The notes beneath the pieces were generated by a model. The model saw only the letters and a program-made list of their open reading frames with translations. It was not told the origin of the DNA and did no database searches. Below are positions 1 through 7,625 of a stretch of 64,000 nt of DNA, in pieces. Source of the stretch: Embleya scabrispora. GTDB taxonomy: Bacteria; Actinomycetota; Actinomycetes; Streptomycetales; Streptomycetaceae. The position numbers and the translations under genes were made by a program. Positions within the stretch are counted from its first letter, which is position 1, and each line of letters begins with the position of its first letter. The DNA lies in contig NZ_MWQN01000003.1 of the NCBI RefSeq assembly GCF_002024165.1, positions 930,001-994,000 on the forward strand. Direction: 5' to 3'.

Positions 1-7
1 CGGGCAC
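1..7 (-). other. Start of next eCIS gene (truncated by window edge)
   Basis: A GTG codon at 7-5 is preceded on the minus strand by GAGGAGGCAGCC, a strong ribosome binding site at normal spacing. It lies just downstream of the spike gene and in the same direction. Only two codons are visible, so the product cannot be read. In related contractile injection loci a gp25-like baseplate gene usually comes next, but that is expectation, not observation. Confidence 0.4.
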
Positions 8-73
8 GGCTGCCTCCTCGGGTGTGGCGGGGTCGCGTCTGGTGGGTCGTGGGCACGGGCCCGATCCGGCGGG

Positions 74-727
74 TCAGTTGATCTTCACGAGCGCGCCCTG
101 GATGCTGCACGTGGCGGCGGCCCGGATGTCCGCCCGGGTCGCGTTCGCCGTCAGGCCGTTGCCGGCCTTGACGCTCACGTCCAGTCCGGTCACCTCCACC
201 GAGCGGGTGCCGGTGATGGTCACCGCGCCGGACGCGCTCAGCGAGATCTTCGCCGCGCCGCCGGCCACCGACAGGGTGATCCCGTCTGCGGCGATCTCGA
301 TCGCGTGGCCCAGGGTGTGGGTCAGCGTGAGCTTTTGCACCAGGTCGTCGATGGCGATCTCGTGGCCCACGGGAGTGCGGATCACCCGCTTGGTGATCGA
401 GTCGGTGGGCAGGGCCGCGGGCGGGCGCGAGGTCATCGTCCAGAGCCCGCCGAGCACGTACGGCTCGCGCACGTCGCCGTTGCGGAACGCGACCAGGACC
501 TCGTCGTCCGGCTGCGGCATGAACCACACGCCCGACCCGTCACCCGCCACCGTCGCACACACCCGTGCCCACGGCTCGACGCCCGGCAACCACGCGTACC
601 GGATCTGCACGCGCCCGGCCCCGGTCAGGTCGAGGTTGTCCACCACCGTCGCGGGCGCCACGCCGGTCACCCGGGGGCTGTCCGACTCGTGGATGTCGTC
701 GAGGGCGTCGAAGAGCGGTTCGAACAT
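74..727 (-). CDS. gpV/VgrG-like baseplate spike protein of the contractile injection system
   Basis: A 217-residue protein of the phage baseplate assembly protein V (gp5/VgrG OB-fold) family. It should form the central spike at the tip of the tube. The N-terminal half has the OB-fold pattern (GRVQIRYAWLPG, then WARVCATVAG and a WFMPQPDDEVLVAF motif at about residues 60-85). The C-terminal half is rich in short Thr/Val/Gly beta repeats, as expected for a spike helix. The ATG at 727 was chosen over an upstream in-frame ATG because GGGAGGA sits just before it and the extra 49 residues look non-coding. It is the last complete gene of the eCIS operon in this window. Confidence 0.9.
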   Translation of the reverse strand: MFEPLFDALDDIHESDSPRVTGVAPATVVDNLDLTGAGRVQIRYAWLPGVEPWARVCATVAGDGSGVWFMPQPDDEVLVAFRNGDVREPYVLGGLWTMTSRPPAALPTDSITKRVIRTPVGHEIAIDDLVQKLTLTHTLGHAIEIAADGITLSVAGGAAKISLSASGAVTITGTRSVEVTGLDVSVKAGNGLTANATRADIRAAATCSIQGALVKIN

Positions 728-874
728 GCCGGTCCTCCCGGGAGGTCGAGCGGTCGGAACATCGGTCCGGTCCGCGCACACGGCGCGGGTGGTCGTCGGT
801 AACGGATTCGGTCGGCACTTCGGTCGGCATTCCGCCTTCCGCATTCGCCGTCGGCGGCACATCGGGCCCCTCAC

Positions 875-2110
875 CTACGAGTTGGGCGCCGGCAGCGACA
901 ACAGCCCGCCCTGTACCCGGACCGCGCCCTGTGCGGCGGGCGGGATGCCGCCGAACCAGATCTCCTTGCGCAGGTCGAAGGACGTGCGGTAGCCGCCGCC
1001 GTCGAGCGTGTGCTGAGCCGAGACCACCCGCCACAGGCCGCCGAACGTCTCCCCCACACCCTCGATCCGCAACACCCGACCCGCCGTGATCCGCGGGTCG
1101 CCCACACACGAACCGCTCGCGGTGGTGCGCCGGTTCAGCCGGGGCAGCAGTCTGGAAACGATCAGTCGCGGCGCGGTGGCGATGGTCACCGGCTCGTCCA
1201 CGAGCAGCACCTCGCGCGCCGGCCCGCCCCGACCCTCCGGCCCCCGGAATCCGGGAACCACCTCGATGGTCAGCGCCCGGCGATCCCAGTCGTAGCCGAC
1301 CGCGATGGTCAGTTCCAGGCCCACCTCCGACCGCCACACCCGCACCGAGACCCGCCCCACCTGGCCGACCGTGCTGATCCGGGGGTTGAACTCGATCAGC
1401 GAACTCCCGTACCGCAGCGTCACGTCGGGCGACAGATACGCGGCGGGCGACATCAGCCGCAGCACAAAACCCGAAGGTTCGCTGTCGTGCTCGACGATCA
1501 GCTCCCACGCGTTCTCCGCGGCGATCTTCCGCAGGAAGTCGAGCGTGGTCTCCGAGTGTTGCCGCCGCACCACCCGCTGCCGCATGCTCGGATCCTCGAC
1601 CGAGGCCACCACGTCGACCACACCCAGGGCGGCGGACAGGAACGCGCCCAGCGGATCGAGCAGCGGGATCATCCCGTGTTCGACCGCGAGCAGCGGAGCG
1701 ACCACCGGGTCCGGCAGCGGCAGCACGCCGAGCTTGGGCACCGGCACCCCGAACCAGCGCGCGGGCGAGGCGGCGGCGAGCCGGGTCCGGCGGTCCTGCG
1801 CGATCACCCGCAACATCGGCATGCCGTCGGCGGGGAACGTCGCCTCGCTGCCCACCACGTCGCCGGTGAACAACCGGCGCGGCTCGTCCGGCGCGTAGCC
1901 CAGGGCGATGCCCACCTCGGTGTCGAGCCCGAACAGCGGATCGTCCAGCCACCGCAGCGCCTCGTTGGCGAGCGAGACCTCCAGCCGGTCCGCGTCGCCC
2001 ATGCCCGTCTGGCAGGTGATCCCGGTGACCGAGCCGCGCACCGCGGCCGGCGCGGGCCGCCCGGCGAACCGCAGGCGCATCTCCGGGGCGTAGTGCGGGA
2101 ACACGGTCAT
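875..2110 (-). CDS. Phage late control D / gp27-like baseplate hub protein
   Basis: A 411-residue protein of the tail hub family (late control gene D, gp27, Afp8/Pvc8 N-terminal part). It begins MTVFPHYAPEMRLRFAG and has the hub features LDFLRKIAAENAWEL (about residues 180-195) and a C-terminal barrel ending with conserved W/F-containing strands. The ATG at 2110 overlaps the stop of the upstream LysM gene (ATGA), indicating translational coupling. The hub should connect the tube to the gpV spike encoded next. Assignment rests on motif pattern and gene order; the exact subfamily is less certain. Confidence 0.8.
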   Translation of the reverse strand: MTVFPHYAPEMRLRFAGRPAPAAVRGSVTGITCQTGMGDADRLEVSLANEALRWLDDPLFGLDTEVGIALGYAPDEPRRLFTGDVVGSEATFPADGMPMLRVIAQDRRTRLAAASPARWFGVPVPKLGVLPLPDPVVAPLLAVEHGMIPLLDPLGAFLSAALGVVDVVASVEDPSMRQRVVRRQHSETTLDFLRKIAAENAWELIVEHDSEPSGFVLRLMSPAAYLSPDVTLRYGSSLIEFNPRISTVGQVGRVSVRVWRSEVGLELTIAVGYDWDRRALTIEVVPGFRGPEGRGGPAREVLLVDEPVTIATAPRLIVSRLLPRLNRRTTASGSCVGDPRITAGRVLRIEGVGETFGGLWRVVSAQHTLDGGGYRTSFDLRKEIWFGGIPPAAQGAVRVQGGLLSLPAPNS

Positions 2111-2805
2111 GCCGGCACCTCCGGCGGCGGCGCGTCGAAGACCTCGTCGGTACCACGATCCCGGTACGGCAGGCGCGGGATGTGCAGCGTGTCGCCGACG
2201 GCCAACACCCGCGGATCGTCGAGCCCGTTGCGCAACGCGATCGGCCGCCACGCGGCGGCGGACCCGTACTCGCGCCAGGCGATCAGTTGCAACGTCTCGC
2301 CGGCCACGACGGTATGCGCCTTGGTGTAGTCGGAGGTCTGCCGCTTGACCTCCTTCGCCTCCATGTCCACGTTGCGGAACTCGCTGAAGGTGACACTCAG
2401 CCGGGCCCGCACCGGGGTGCCGTCCGGTTTGAACATCACGAACTTCTGCGCGACCCGGGTCAGTACGCAGGTGAAGGTCAGGCTCGACCAGGCGAACACC
2501 AGCGGGGGCGGCGCGTGCAGCGTGGGGTCGATGTCCATCAGGTCGACGACGCGGCGCACCAGGATCCGCACGTCGCTGCCCGCGCCCGCCTGGTCGTTCG
2601 CCTCCAGGGAGTCGAGGAACAGCTCCATCTCCAGGGTCTGCGCGTTGCCGTGCACGAACTGCACGATCGGCGCGGACAGTCCGGGGACCGGGAGTTGGGC
2701 GTAGGTGGTCTCCCGGTTGACCGTGTAGTCCTCCGGGTTGAACAACACGCGGGTGAGCTTGCCGGTGACCGAATTGGTGATCGTCGCGCGTTCCATGACG
2801 GTCAT
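2107..2805 (-). CDS. LysM-domain tail/baseplate protein (CIS tube-cap type)
   Basis: A 232-residue protein. The N-terminal part (residues 1-150) resembles the gp53/Afp7-type tail protein that links tube and baseplate, with the VQFVHGNAQTLEMELFLDS region at about 50-70. The C-terminal part (about 160-215) is a LysM fold with AHTVVAGETLQLIAWREYG and GDTLHIP. The ATG at 2805 overlaps the upstream stop as ATGA; a GTG nine bases earlier and an ATG nine bases later are alternatives. LysM domains here are structural in most eCIS and need not bind cell wall. Confidence 0.85.
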   Translation of the reverse strand: MTVMERATITNSVTGKLTRVLFNPEDYTVNRETTYAQLPVPGLSAPIVQFVHGNAQTLEMELFLDSLEANDQAGAGSDVRILVRRVVDLMDIDPTLHAPPPLVFAWSSLTFTCVLTRVAQKFVMFKPDGTPVRARLSVTFSEFRNVDMEAKEVKRQTSDYTKAHTVVAGETLQLIAWREYGSAAAWRPIALRNGLDDPRVLAVGDTLHIPRLPYRDRGTDEVFDAPPPEVPA

Positions 2806-3569
2806 CGGCTCCACCCCCGACGCTCCTGGCGGGCGAGCACCCGGCGGTCGATCTCCCGCACCACGCCGTCCACCAGACGCGGCAGATCCGCCGAAGTGAG
2901 CGCGGTCGCGGCCGGGGCGGCGCGGTACGGCTGCGCGGCCCGGTCCCGGGCGATCGGATCGGCGGGATACCCCGGCGCGGTGGCCGGGGCGGGCGCGGGT
3001 GGGGCGGGGGCGGCGAACGTCAACGCGCTCCGGGGTCGTGTATATGGCGCTGCTCCGGACGGGTCGGGTCGCGCGCCGCGCGAGGTCGGAGCCGGCCGCC
3101 CGCCCGGCTCCTCGATCCGCCGACCGTGCCCGGCGCCCCGCTCGTACAACTGCCTAGTCGCACGCGCCCGTTCGGCCACGCCACGACCGACTGCCGCAGA
3201 CCCGGTACGCAACACCGGCACCGGCGGCCCGCCGACCGCCCCGAACCCGTCCGCCCCACCCGAGTCGACCCGCTCGACCCTCGTGAGCGCCACCATCGGC
3301 GGCAGACTCACCCGAACGTCGAGCCGCACGTGCGCACATCGCCGAAGGTCCACGACCCGCGAGGAAATCGCCTGCGACTTGGGGGCCTTCGGCGCACGCG
3401 GCGTCACCCGCAGCACGAACGCGCCCCCGGACACCCGCCCCTCGACCCGCGTCCCCAGGTTCCGTCCGCCGCCCGGCTCGACCCGGGCACGAACGGCGGC
3501 AAGCATCGAGGAGGCGGCCGTCCGAACTGGCCACCCCGCCGACGGCGGACGCGCTCCCGTGACGATCAC
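2802..3569 (-). CDS. Uncharacterised eCIS protein with basic, proline-rich centre
   Basis: A 255-residue protein I cannot assign to a named family. The N-terminal 110 residues are mixed alpha/beta (VDLRRCAHVRLDVRVSLPP), the middle is Pro/Ala/Arg-rich and likely disordered, and the last 35 residues form one predicted helix (LPRLVDGVVREIDRRVLARQ). That short terminal helix is typical of the variable gene between DUF6760 and the LysM gene in actinobacterial eCIS. The GTG start at 3569 has GAGAGGAG upstream. It overlaps the LysM gene by ATGA, so it belongs to the operon. It could be a scaffold or baseplate adaptor; no function is claimed. Confidence 0.7.
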   Translation of the reverse strand: MIVTGARPPSAGWPVRTAASSMLAAVRARVEPGGGRNLGTRVEGRVSGGAFVLRVTPRAPKAPKSQAISSRVVDLRRCAHVRLDVRVSLPPMVALTRVERVDSGGADGFGAVGGPPVPVLRTGSAAVGRGVAERARATRQLYERGAGHGRRIEEPGGRPAPTSRGARPDPSGAAPYTRPRSALTFAAPAPPAPAPATAPGYPADPIARDRAAQPYRAAPAATALTSADLPRLVDGVVREIDRRVLARQERRGWSR

Positions 3570-3634
3570 GGTCGAACTCCTCTCCCCATACCCACGTTCA
3601 CGACCACTGCTCCCCTACGCATCCGTCCGCGACC

Positions 3635-3805
3635 TCAGCCGCCGCCCGCCGCCTCGTTGAGGCGCTGGTTGATCGCCGACACCCGCTCCACCCACCGGCG
3701 GCGCTCGGCGTGGTCGAGATCCATCAGTTCGGCGTGCGACCAATGCAGGTGGTAAGCGACGAAGGCGATCTCCTCCCTCAGCCGATCGACCGGATATCCG
3801 CGGAT
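3635..3805 (-). CDS. DUF6760-family eCIS micro-protein, start codon ATC in place of ATG
   Basis: The frame encodes a 56-residue protein (I)RGYPVDRLREEIAFVAYHL followed by HWSHAELMDLDHAERRRWVE, matching the small DUF6760 proteins that follow the tail assembly gene in eCIS loci. As I recall the family, members start M-x-x-YP. Here the codon at the expected start (3805-3803) is ATC, and no in-frame ATG, GTG or TTG exists upstream for more than 100 bases; two CTG codons do. The only ATG downstream would give a 29-residue fragment. The gene overlaps the end of the tail assembly gene by 28 bases, so coupling could help a weak start. It may instead be inactivated or mis-sequenced. Function in the family is unknown. 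Confidence 0.75.
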   Translation of the reverse strand: MRGYPVDRLREEIAFVAYHLHWSHAELMDLDHAERRRWVERVSAINQRLNEAAGGG

Positions 3806-4170
3806 CCCCCCAGGCGCTCGTGGCCCGGAGGGACCTCCTCGCCGCAGTTCGGACAGGACCCCTCGGCCGACGTGTCCGGCTCGTCCACGCTGTTGATCCG
3901 GTTGTACAGGCCCTGGAGGTGGGCCAGATCGGCGGCGAACAGCGTCTCGATCGTGCGCGGGGTGACCGTCTCGACCGCGCCCACCCGGGTGACCACCCGG
4001 CTGAGCAGGATCACCGACAGATAGGCCGGGTTGCGCTGCACGCGCGGATCGGCGAGCGGCAGGATCTCGTCGGCGGCGGTGGCCAGCCGCATCGTGCCGT
4101 CGCGATGCAATGTGCCGTCGTCGCCGAGGAGTCCGATCGGGAGGGTGAAGTCGTGTTCGATCCGCAACAT
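3778..4170 (-). CDS. Phage tail assembly protein (eCIS, gpE/gp41-like)
   Basis: A 130-residue small acidic protein that starts MLRIEHDFTLPIGLLGDDG and contains LPLADPRVQRNPAYLSVILLSRVV, the pattern of eCIS tail assembly proteins encoded after the tube. Near the C-terminus CPNCGEE could form half of a zinc ribbon. The ATG at 4170 lies two bases after the tube gene stop. It probably acts as a chaperone or tape-measure-associated factor in tube assembly; that is inferred from position. Confidence 0.82.
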   Translation of the reverse strand: MLRIEHDFTLPIGLLGDDGTLHRDGTMRLATAADEILPLADPRVQRNPAYLSVILLSRVVTRVGAVETVTPRTIETLFAADLAHLQGLYNRINSVDEPDTSAEGSCPNCGEEVPPGHERLGGSADIRSIG

Positions 4171-4172
4171 GG

Positions 4173-4610
4173 TCACTGCACCCGCTCCAGGCCCTCGTGG
4201 ACCAGTTCCAGGGTCTCGATCGCGATGTCGTTGGATTCGGCGGTGAGCGGCGGGGCGGTGTACTTGGTCGGCCAGGCGCGGACGAAGTTCCAGCGCGAGG
4301 TGACCACGCCGCGCCGGTCCAGGAGCAGCACCGCGCCGTTCTTCCGGACGATGTCGCCCTCGACGATCTGCCGGTGCCAGTCGTACAGTTCGGTGTCGGT
4401 GGTCATGCCCCACTTGAGCATGATGTTGGCGAATTTGGCCTGGCCGGGGAACTTGTACGGGGTGATGTTCCAGCCGCCCTCGCGGTGTTCCATCACGTCC
4501 ACCGTCGCGTCGAGGCCGCTCACCTCGTGGAAGCCGACGCGGATGATCCCGTCGAGTTCGACCTTGAAGTTGAAATTGACAAAGGGGTCCTGGATATCGC
4601 CCGTGCTCAC
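4173..4610 (-). CDS. Contractile injection system tube protein (Hcp/gp19-like)
   Basis: A 145-residue inner tube subunit. It has the tube signature FNFKVELDGIIRVGFHEVSG (about residues 13-32), then EHREGGWNITPYKFPGQAKF and LKWGMTTDTELYDWHRQI, all typical of Afp1/Pvc1 and gp19 tubes. GTG start at 4610 with GGAGG eight bases upstream. It follows the sheath gene after a 107-base spacer that holds a tandem repeat. Tube subunits stack as hexamers inside the sheath and are propelled into the target. Confidence 0.93.
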   Translation of the reverse strand: MSTGDIQDPFVNFNFKVELDGIIRVGFHEVSGLDATVDVMEHREGGWNITPYKFPGQAKFANIMLKWGMTTDTELYDWHRQIVEGDIVRKNGAVLLLDRRGVVTSRWNFVRAWPTKYTAPPLTAESNDIAIETLELVHEGLERVQ

Positions 4611-4646
4611 GGCGCCCTCCACTGCCTGTCGTTGCCCTGTCGTGCG

Positions 4647-4706
4647 GGTCGGTGTCGTACCGGTCGGTGTCGTACCGGTCGATGTCCCGCGGGTCGGTGT
4701 CGCGCC
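4647..4706 (+). repeat. 15-bp tandem repeat between sheath and tube genes
   Basis: On the plus strand GGTCGGTGTCGTACC occurs twice exactly (4647-4661 and 4662-4676), followed by two diverged copies to 4706. The repeat fills most of the sheath-tube spacer and would lie in the leader of the tube mRNA. It may set spacing or structure for higher tube translation, or be simple replication slippage. Confidence 0.8.
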
Positions 4707-4717
4707 GCGCGCGCCCG

Positions 4718-6685
4718 CTACTGCTCGCTGACCTCCGCGCCGCCGTCCCAGATGCCGATCCGGACCACGATGAACTCGGCCGGGTAGACCGGCTGTACGC
4801 CGATCTCGATGTGGAGCAGTCCGAGTTTGCGGGTGCTCGGCGGATTGAGCGCCTCGTCGATGCGGACGAAGAAGGCGTCCTTGGCCTTGGCTCCGAACAG
4901 CGCGCCGTCGCGCCAGACCCGGGTGAGGAACTCGGTGAGGGTGTGTCGGAGCCTGCCCCACAGTTCGAGGTCGTTCGGCTCGAACACCGCGCCGCGCAGC
5001 CCGAGTTGGATCGACTCCTCGAGGTAGAGGAACAGCCGTCGCACGTTGACGTACTGCCAGTTGCGATCACCCGTCGTGGTGCGCGCGCCCCACACCACCG
5101 GCGAGCCGCGTCCGGGCAGGATGCGCAGCGCGTTGACCCCGTCGGGGTTGAGCAGGCCCTGATCGGCGTCGCTCAATCGCCGTTCCAGACCCAGCGCGCC
5201 CGCGATGCCGACGTTGGCCGGGGCCTTGTGTACACCCCGGGTCGCGTCGGTGTGCGCGTAGATGCCGGCCAGGTGGCCGGACGGCGGTTGCAGAACCACC
5301 GCCTGCTTGGCGGGATCGCGCAGTTGGATCCAAGGGTAGTAGAGCGCCGCGAACCCCTTGTCCAGCGCACCCGTGAGATCTGCGCGTTGGGCCTTGACCG
5401 TGACCACGTCCACGCCCGGCAGGCTGTCCAGGATCGCGAAGCGGTCGTACAGCGACTCGCAGTGTTCGACGATCGCCCGCTGTGCGCCGGTGTCGGTGCA
5501 ACCCGGCGCGAGTACGAGGCTGATCTCGTCGATCGGGCGGAGCAGGTTCAGGTGTCGGGGCATCTTGTTCGCCACGTCGGCCCAGGAGGTGGCGGGCACG
5601 TCGGCGACGGCGCCCGCGAGGGCGTACGTCCCGGCCCTGGGTCGCGGATCGCCCGCCGGGATCGGCGCGTCGGCCGCGATCACGATCCGCAGGTAGTCGC
5701 TCGCCACCGTCGGCCCGCCCCACCAGCGCGGATGCGACGGGGTGGTGGACAGGCCCGGATAACCGACGGCCCGGCCGTTGCGGTCGGTGACGGTGAGGTC
5801 GAACTCGGCGGTGGCCACCCGTGTCGGCGCGGTGAGCCGGTACGCCTTGACGAGCGGCTTGCGCAGGGTGATCGCGTCGTTGGAGACCGCCGCGACGATG
5901 CCCCACTCGGTGTTGGTGCCGTCGGAGATCCGCACGGACGAGCCGACCGGGACCAGTGGGCGCAGCGCGATCGCGGCGGGCACGGTCAGTCGCAAAACGG
6001 TGTCCCCGGCGGCGAGATCGTCGCCGCTCACGGTGCCGCCGGCGAAGTCGACGGTGCCCGACAGGCCGCTCGCCAGCACGACCGTGTCCGGCGCCTGGAC
6101 CGACTTCACCCGCACCGTCTGCCGGTCGGTGCCCTTGGCCACCACCACCCGATCGCCCACCGCCAGGCCGTCGACCGCGTTCACGGTGAGCACGCGCCGG
6201 GTGGCGTCGACGGCGGTGACGCTCGCGCTGCCCCGAGCCACGGCCAGGTCGGTACCGGCGCCGGCCGCGGTCAACGCGGCGGCCAGCGCGCTGGAGTCGG
6301 CGATCCGCACCGAGCCGCCCTCGCCGTCCGGACCGTCGAGGCGGGCCACCGCCCTGGCCGCGGCCGGTGCCCCCGTCGCCCGCCCCGGCAAGTCGATCCC
6401 GGCCGGTGTCGCGGTGCCCACGCGCAGCACGAAGCACTGGGTGCCGCCGTTGCGGAAGAAGCCGTCCACGGCGAGCGGCAGATAGTAGGGCACGTCGCCG
6501 CCGTCGACGGGCGGGCCGAACAGTGCGGTGAACGCGTCCGGGCTGGTCACCAGGGTGGGTTCGGCGATCGGCCCCTGCGCGGTGATCCCGATGAACGCCG
6601 CGACGCTGGTCGACACGCCCTGGATGGGCGCGGCGGGCTCGGTCTCTTCGATATAGACGCCGGGGTACGAGACCTGCACGGCCAT
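4718..6685 (-). CDS. Contractile sheath protein
   Basis: A 655-residue phage tail sheath subtilisin-like-fold protein. The N-terminus MAVQVSYPGVYIEETEP and the following STSVAAFIG are diagnostic for sheaths. The C-terminal core includes GARTTTGDRNWQYVNVRR and LYLEESIQLGL, then ends with the conserved VQPVYPAEFIVVRIGIWDGG. The middle (about 130-330) is a long variable insertion of beta repeats likely exposed on the outside. ATG at 6685. It contracts to drive the tube encoded just downstream. Confidence 0.95.
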   Translation of the reverse strand: MAVQVSYPGVYIEETEPAAPIQGVSTSVAAFIGITAQGPIAEPTLVTSPDAFTALFGPPVDGGDVPYYLPLAVDGFFRNGGTQCFVLRVGTATPAGIDLPGRATGAPAAARAVARLDGPDGEGGSVRIADSSALAAALTAAGAGTDLAVARGSASVTAVDATRRVLTVNAVDGLAVGDRVVVAKGTDRQTVRVKSVQAPDTVVLASGLSGTVDFAGGTVSGDDLAAGDTVLRLTVPAAIALRPLVPVGSSVRISDGTNTEWGIVAAVSNDAITLRKPLVKAYRLTAPTRVATAEFDLTVTDRNGRAVGYPGLSTTPSHPRWWGGPTVASDYLRIVIAADAPIPAGDPRPRAGTYALAGAVADVPATSWADVANKMPRHLNLLRPIDEISLVLAPGCTDTGAQRAIVEHCESLYDRFAILDSLPGVDVVTVKAQRADLTGALDKGFAALYYPWIQLRDPAKQAVVLQPPSGHLAGIYAHTDATRGVHKAPANVGIAGALGLERRLSDADQGLLNPDGVNALRILPGRGSPVVWGARTTTGDRNWQYVNVRRLFLYLEESIQLGLRGAVFEPNDLELWGRLRHTLTEFLTRVWRDGALFGAKAKDAFFVRIDEALNPPSTRKLGLLHIEIGVQPVYPAEFIVVRIGIWDGGAEVSEQ

Positions 6686-6713
6686 GGCGGACGTCCTCTC
6701 AGTGATCGGGTGA

Positions 6714-7625
6714 TCAGGTGAAGCGCAGTTCGATCAGCGCGTCGGGGGAGCCGGGGACCTGAACGGGGGTGGGCGCGGGTGGCGGCAGTCCGGCGGCGGT
6801 GACCAGCGCGGTGTACGCACCCGGCCGCACCTCGACCAGCACGAAGCGCCCGTCGGCGCCGCTGCGGGCGCGGACCGCCTCGCCGCCCGCCGCGTCGAGC
6901 AGCACGACCCGGGCATCCGCCACCGGCACCGGCGGCACCCCCGGACCGGCCGTGGCGTCGAGTACCAGGCCGCCCACGTCGGCCAGTTGCTCGGCAGGGC
7001 CGTCGGGCGGCGTGCCCTCGTAGGAGGTGAGCACCGTGTGCACCACGCCGTCGATCCGCCGGTCCGCCTCCGGGACCGGCATGGTGACGATCAGGTACAC
7101 GGCGGGGCGCCACGAGGTGGCCCGGCCGACCGTGCCCCAGAACTCGGCGAGTTTGCCGAACCCTTCCGGCGGCACCACCTCGACGGGCAGTTCGGCCTCG
7201 CGCAACACCTCGGGTACGCCGACCAGTTGATCGGGTGTCAACACAGCGGAGGCGACCAGCGGGTCGGCGTGCAGGAACACGGCCAGGACCGCGCCGAGCA
7301 CCATGTGCTCCTGCTCGGTCGCGGGCATCTGCGGACTGTCCTTGGCCGCGTTCCACGCCGTGATCAGGTAGTGGCAGCGGATCCGCGCCGGCTCGGGCCG
7401 CTCCACGGTGACCGCGCCGGTGGTGATCCGCTGTCGGATGTTCTGCCGCATGTGCCGGTCCTCGCGCAGATCGACCAGCGCGCAGTTGACCCAGACGCCC
7501 TGGCTCGCGCCCACCCGCTGCCGCCAGTCGTCGTCGGGCGGCTGGAACCCGATCCGGGCGCCGGTCAGCCCGGGCACGCCGGCGACCAGCGTCTCGCGGA
7601 TGATCAGGTCGAGGATGTCGATCAT
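6714..7625 (-). CDS. DUF4255 eCIS protein with C-terminal carboxypeptidase-regulatory-like domain
   Basis: A 303-residue protein. Residues 1-190 match the DUF4255 (Pvc16/Afp16-like tail terminator) pattern: MIDILDLIIRETL, then HYLITAWNAAKDSPQMPATE and LGAVLAVFLHADPLV. The C-terminus (about 205-300) is a transthyretin-like fold with GADGRFVLVEVRPGAYTALV. Tail terminators cap the sheath-tube end distal to the baseplate. The ATG at 7625 overlaps the stop of the toxin fragment as ATGA, tying effector and structural genes into one operon. Confidence 0.88.
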   Translation of the reverse strand: MIDILDLIIRETLVAGVPGLTGARIGFQPPDDDWRQRVGASQGVWVNCALVDLREDRHMRQNIRQRITTGAVTVERPEPARIRCHYLITAWNAAKDSPQMPATEQEHMVLGAVLAVFLHADPLVASAVLTPDQLVGVPEVLREAELPVEVVPPEGFGKLAEFWGTVGRATSWRPAVYLIVTMPVPEADRRIDGVVHTVLTSYEGTPPDGPAEQLADVGGLVLDATAGPGVPPVPVADARVVLLDAAGGEAVRARSGADGRFVLVEVRPGAYTALVTAAGLPPPAPTPVQVPGSPDALIELRFT

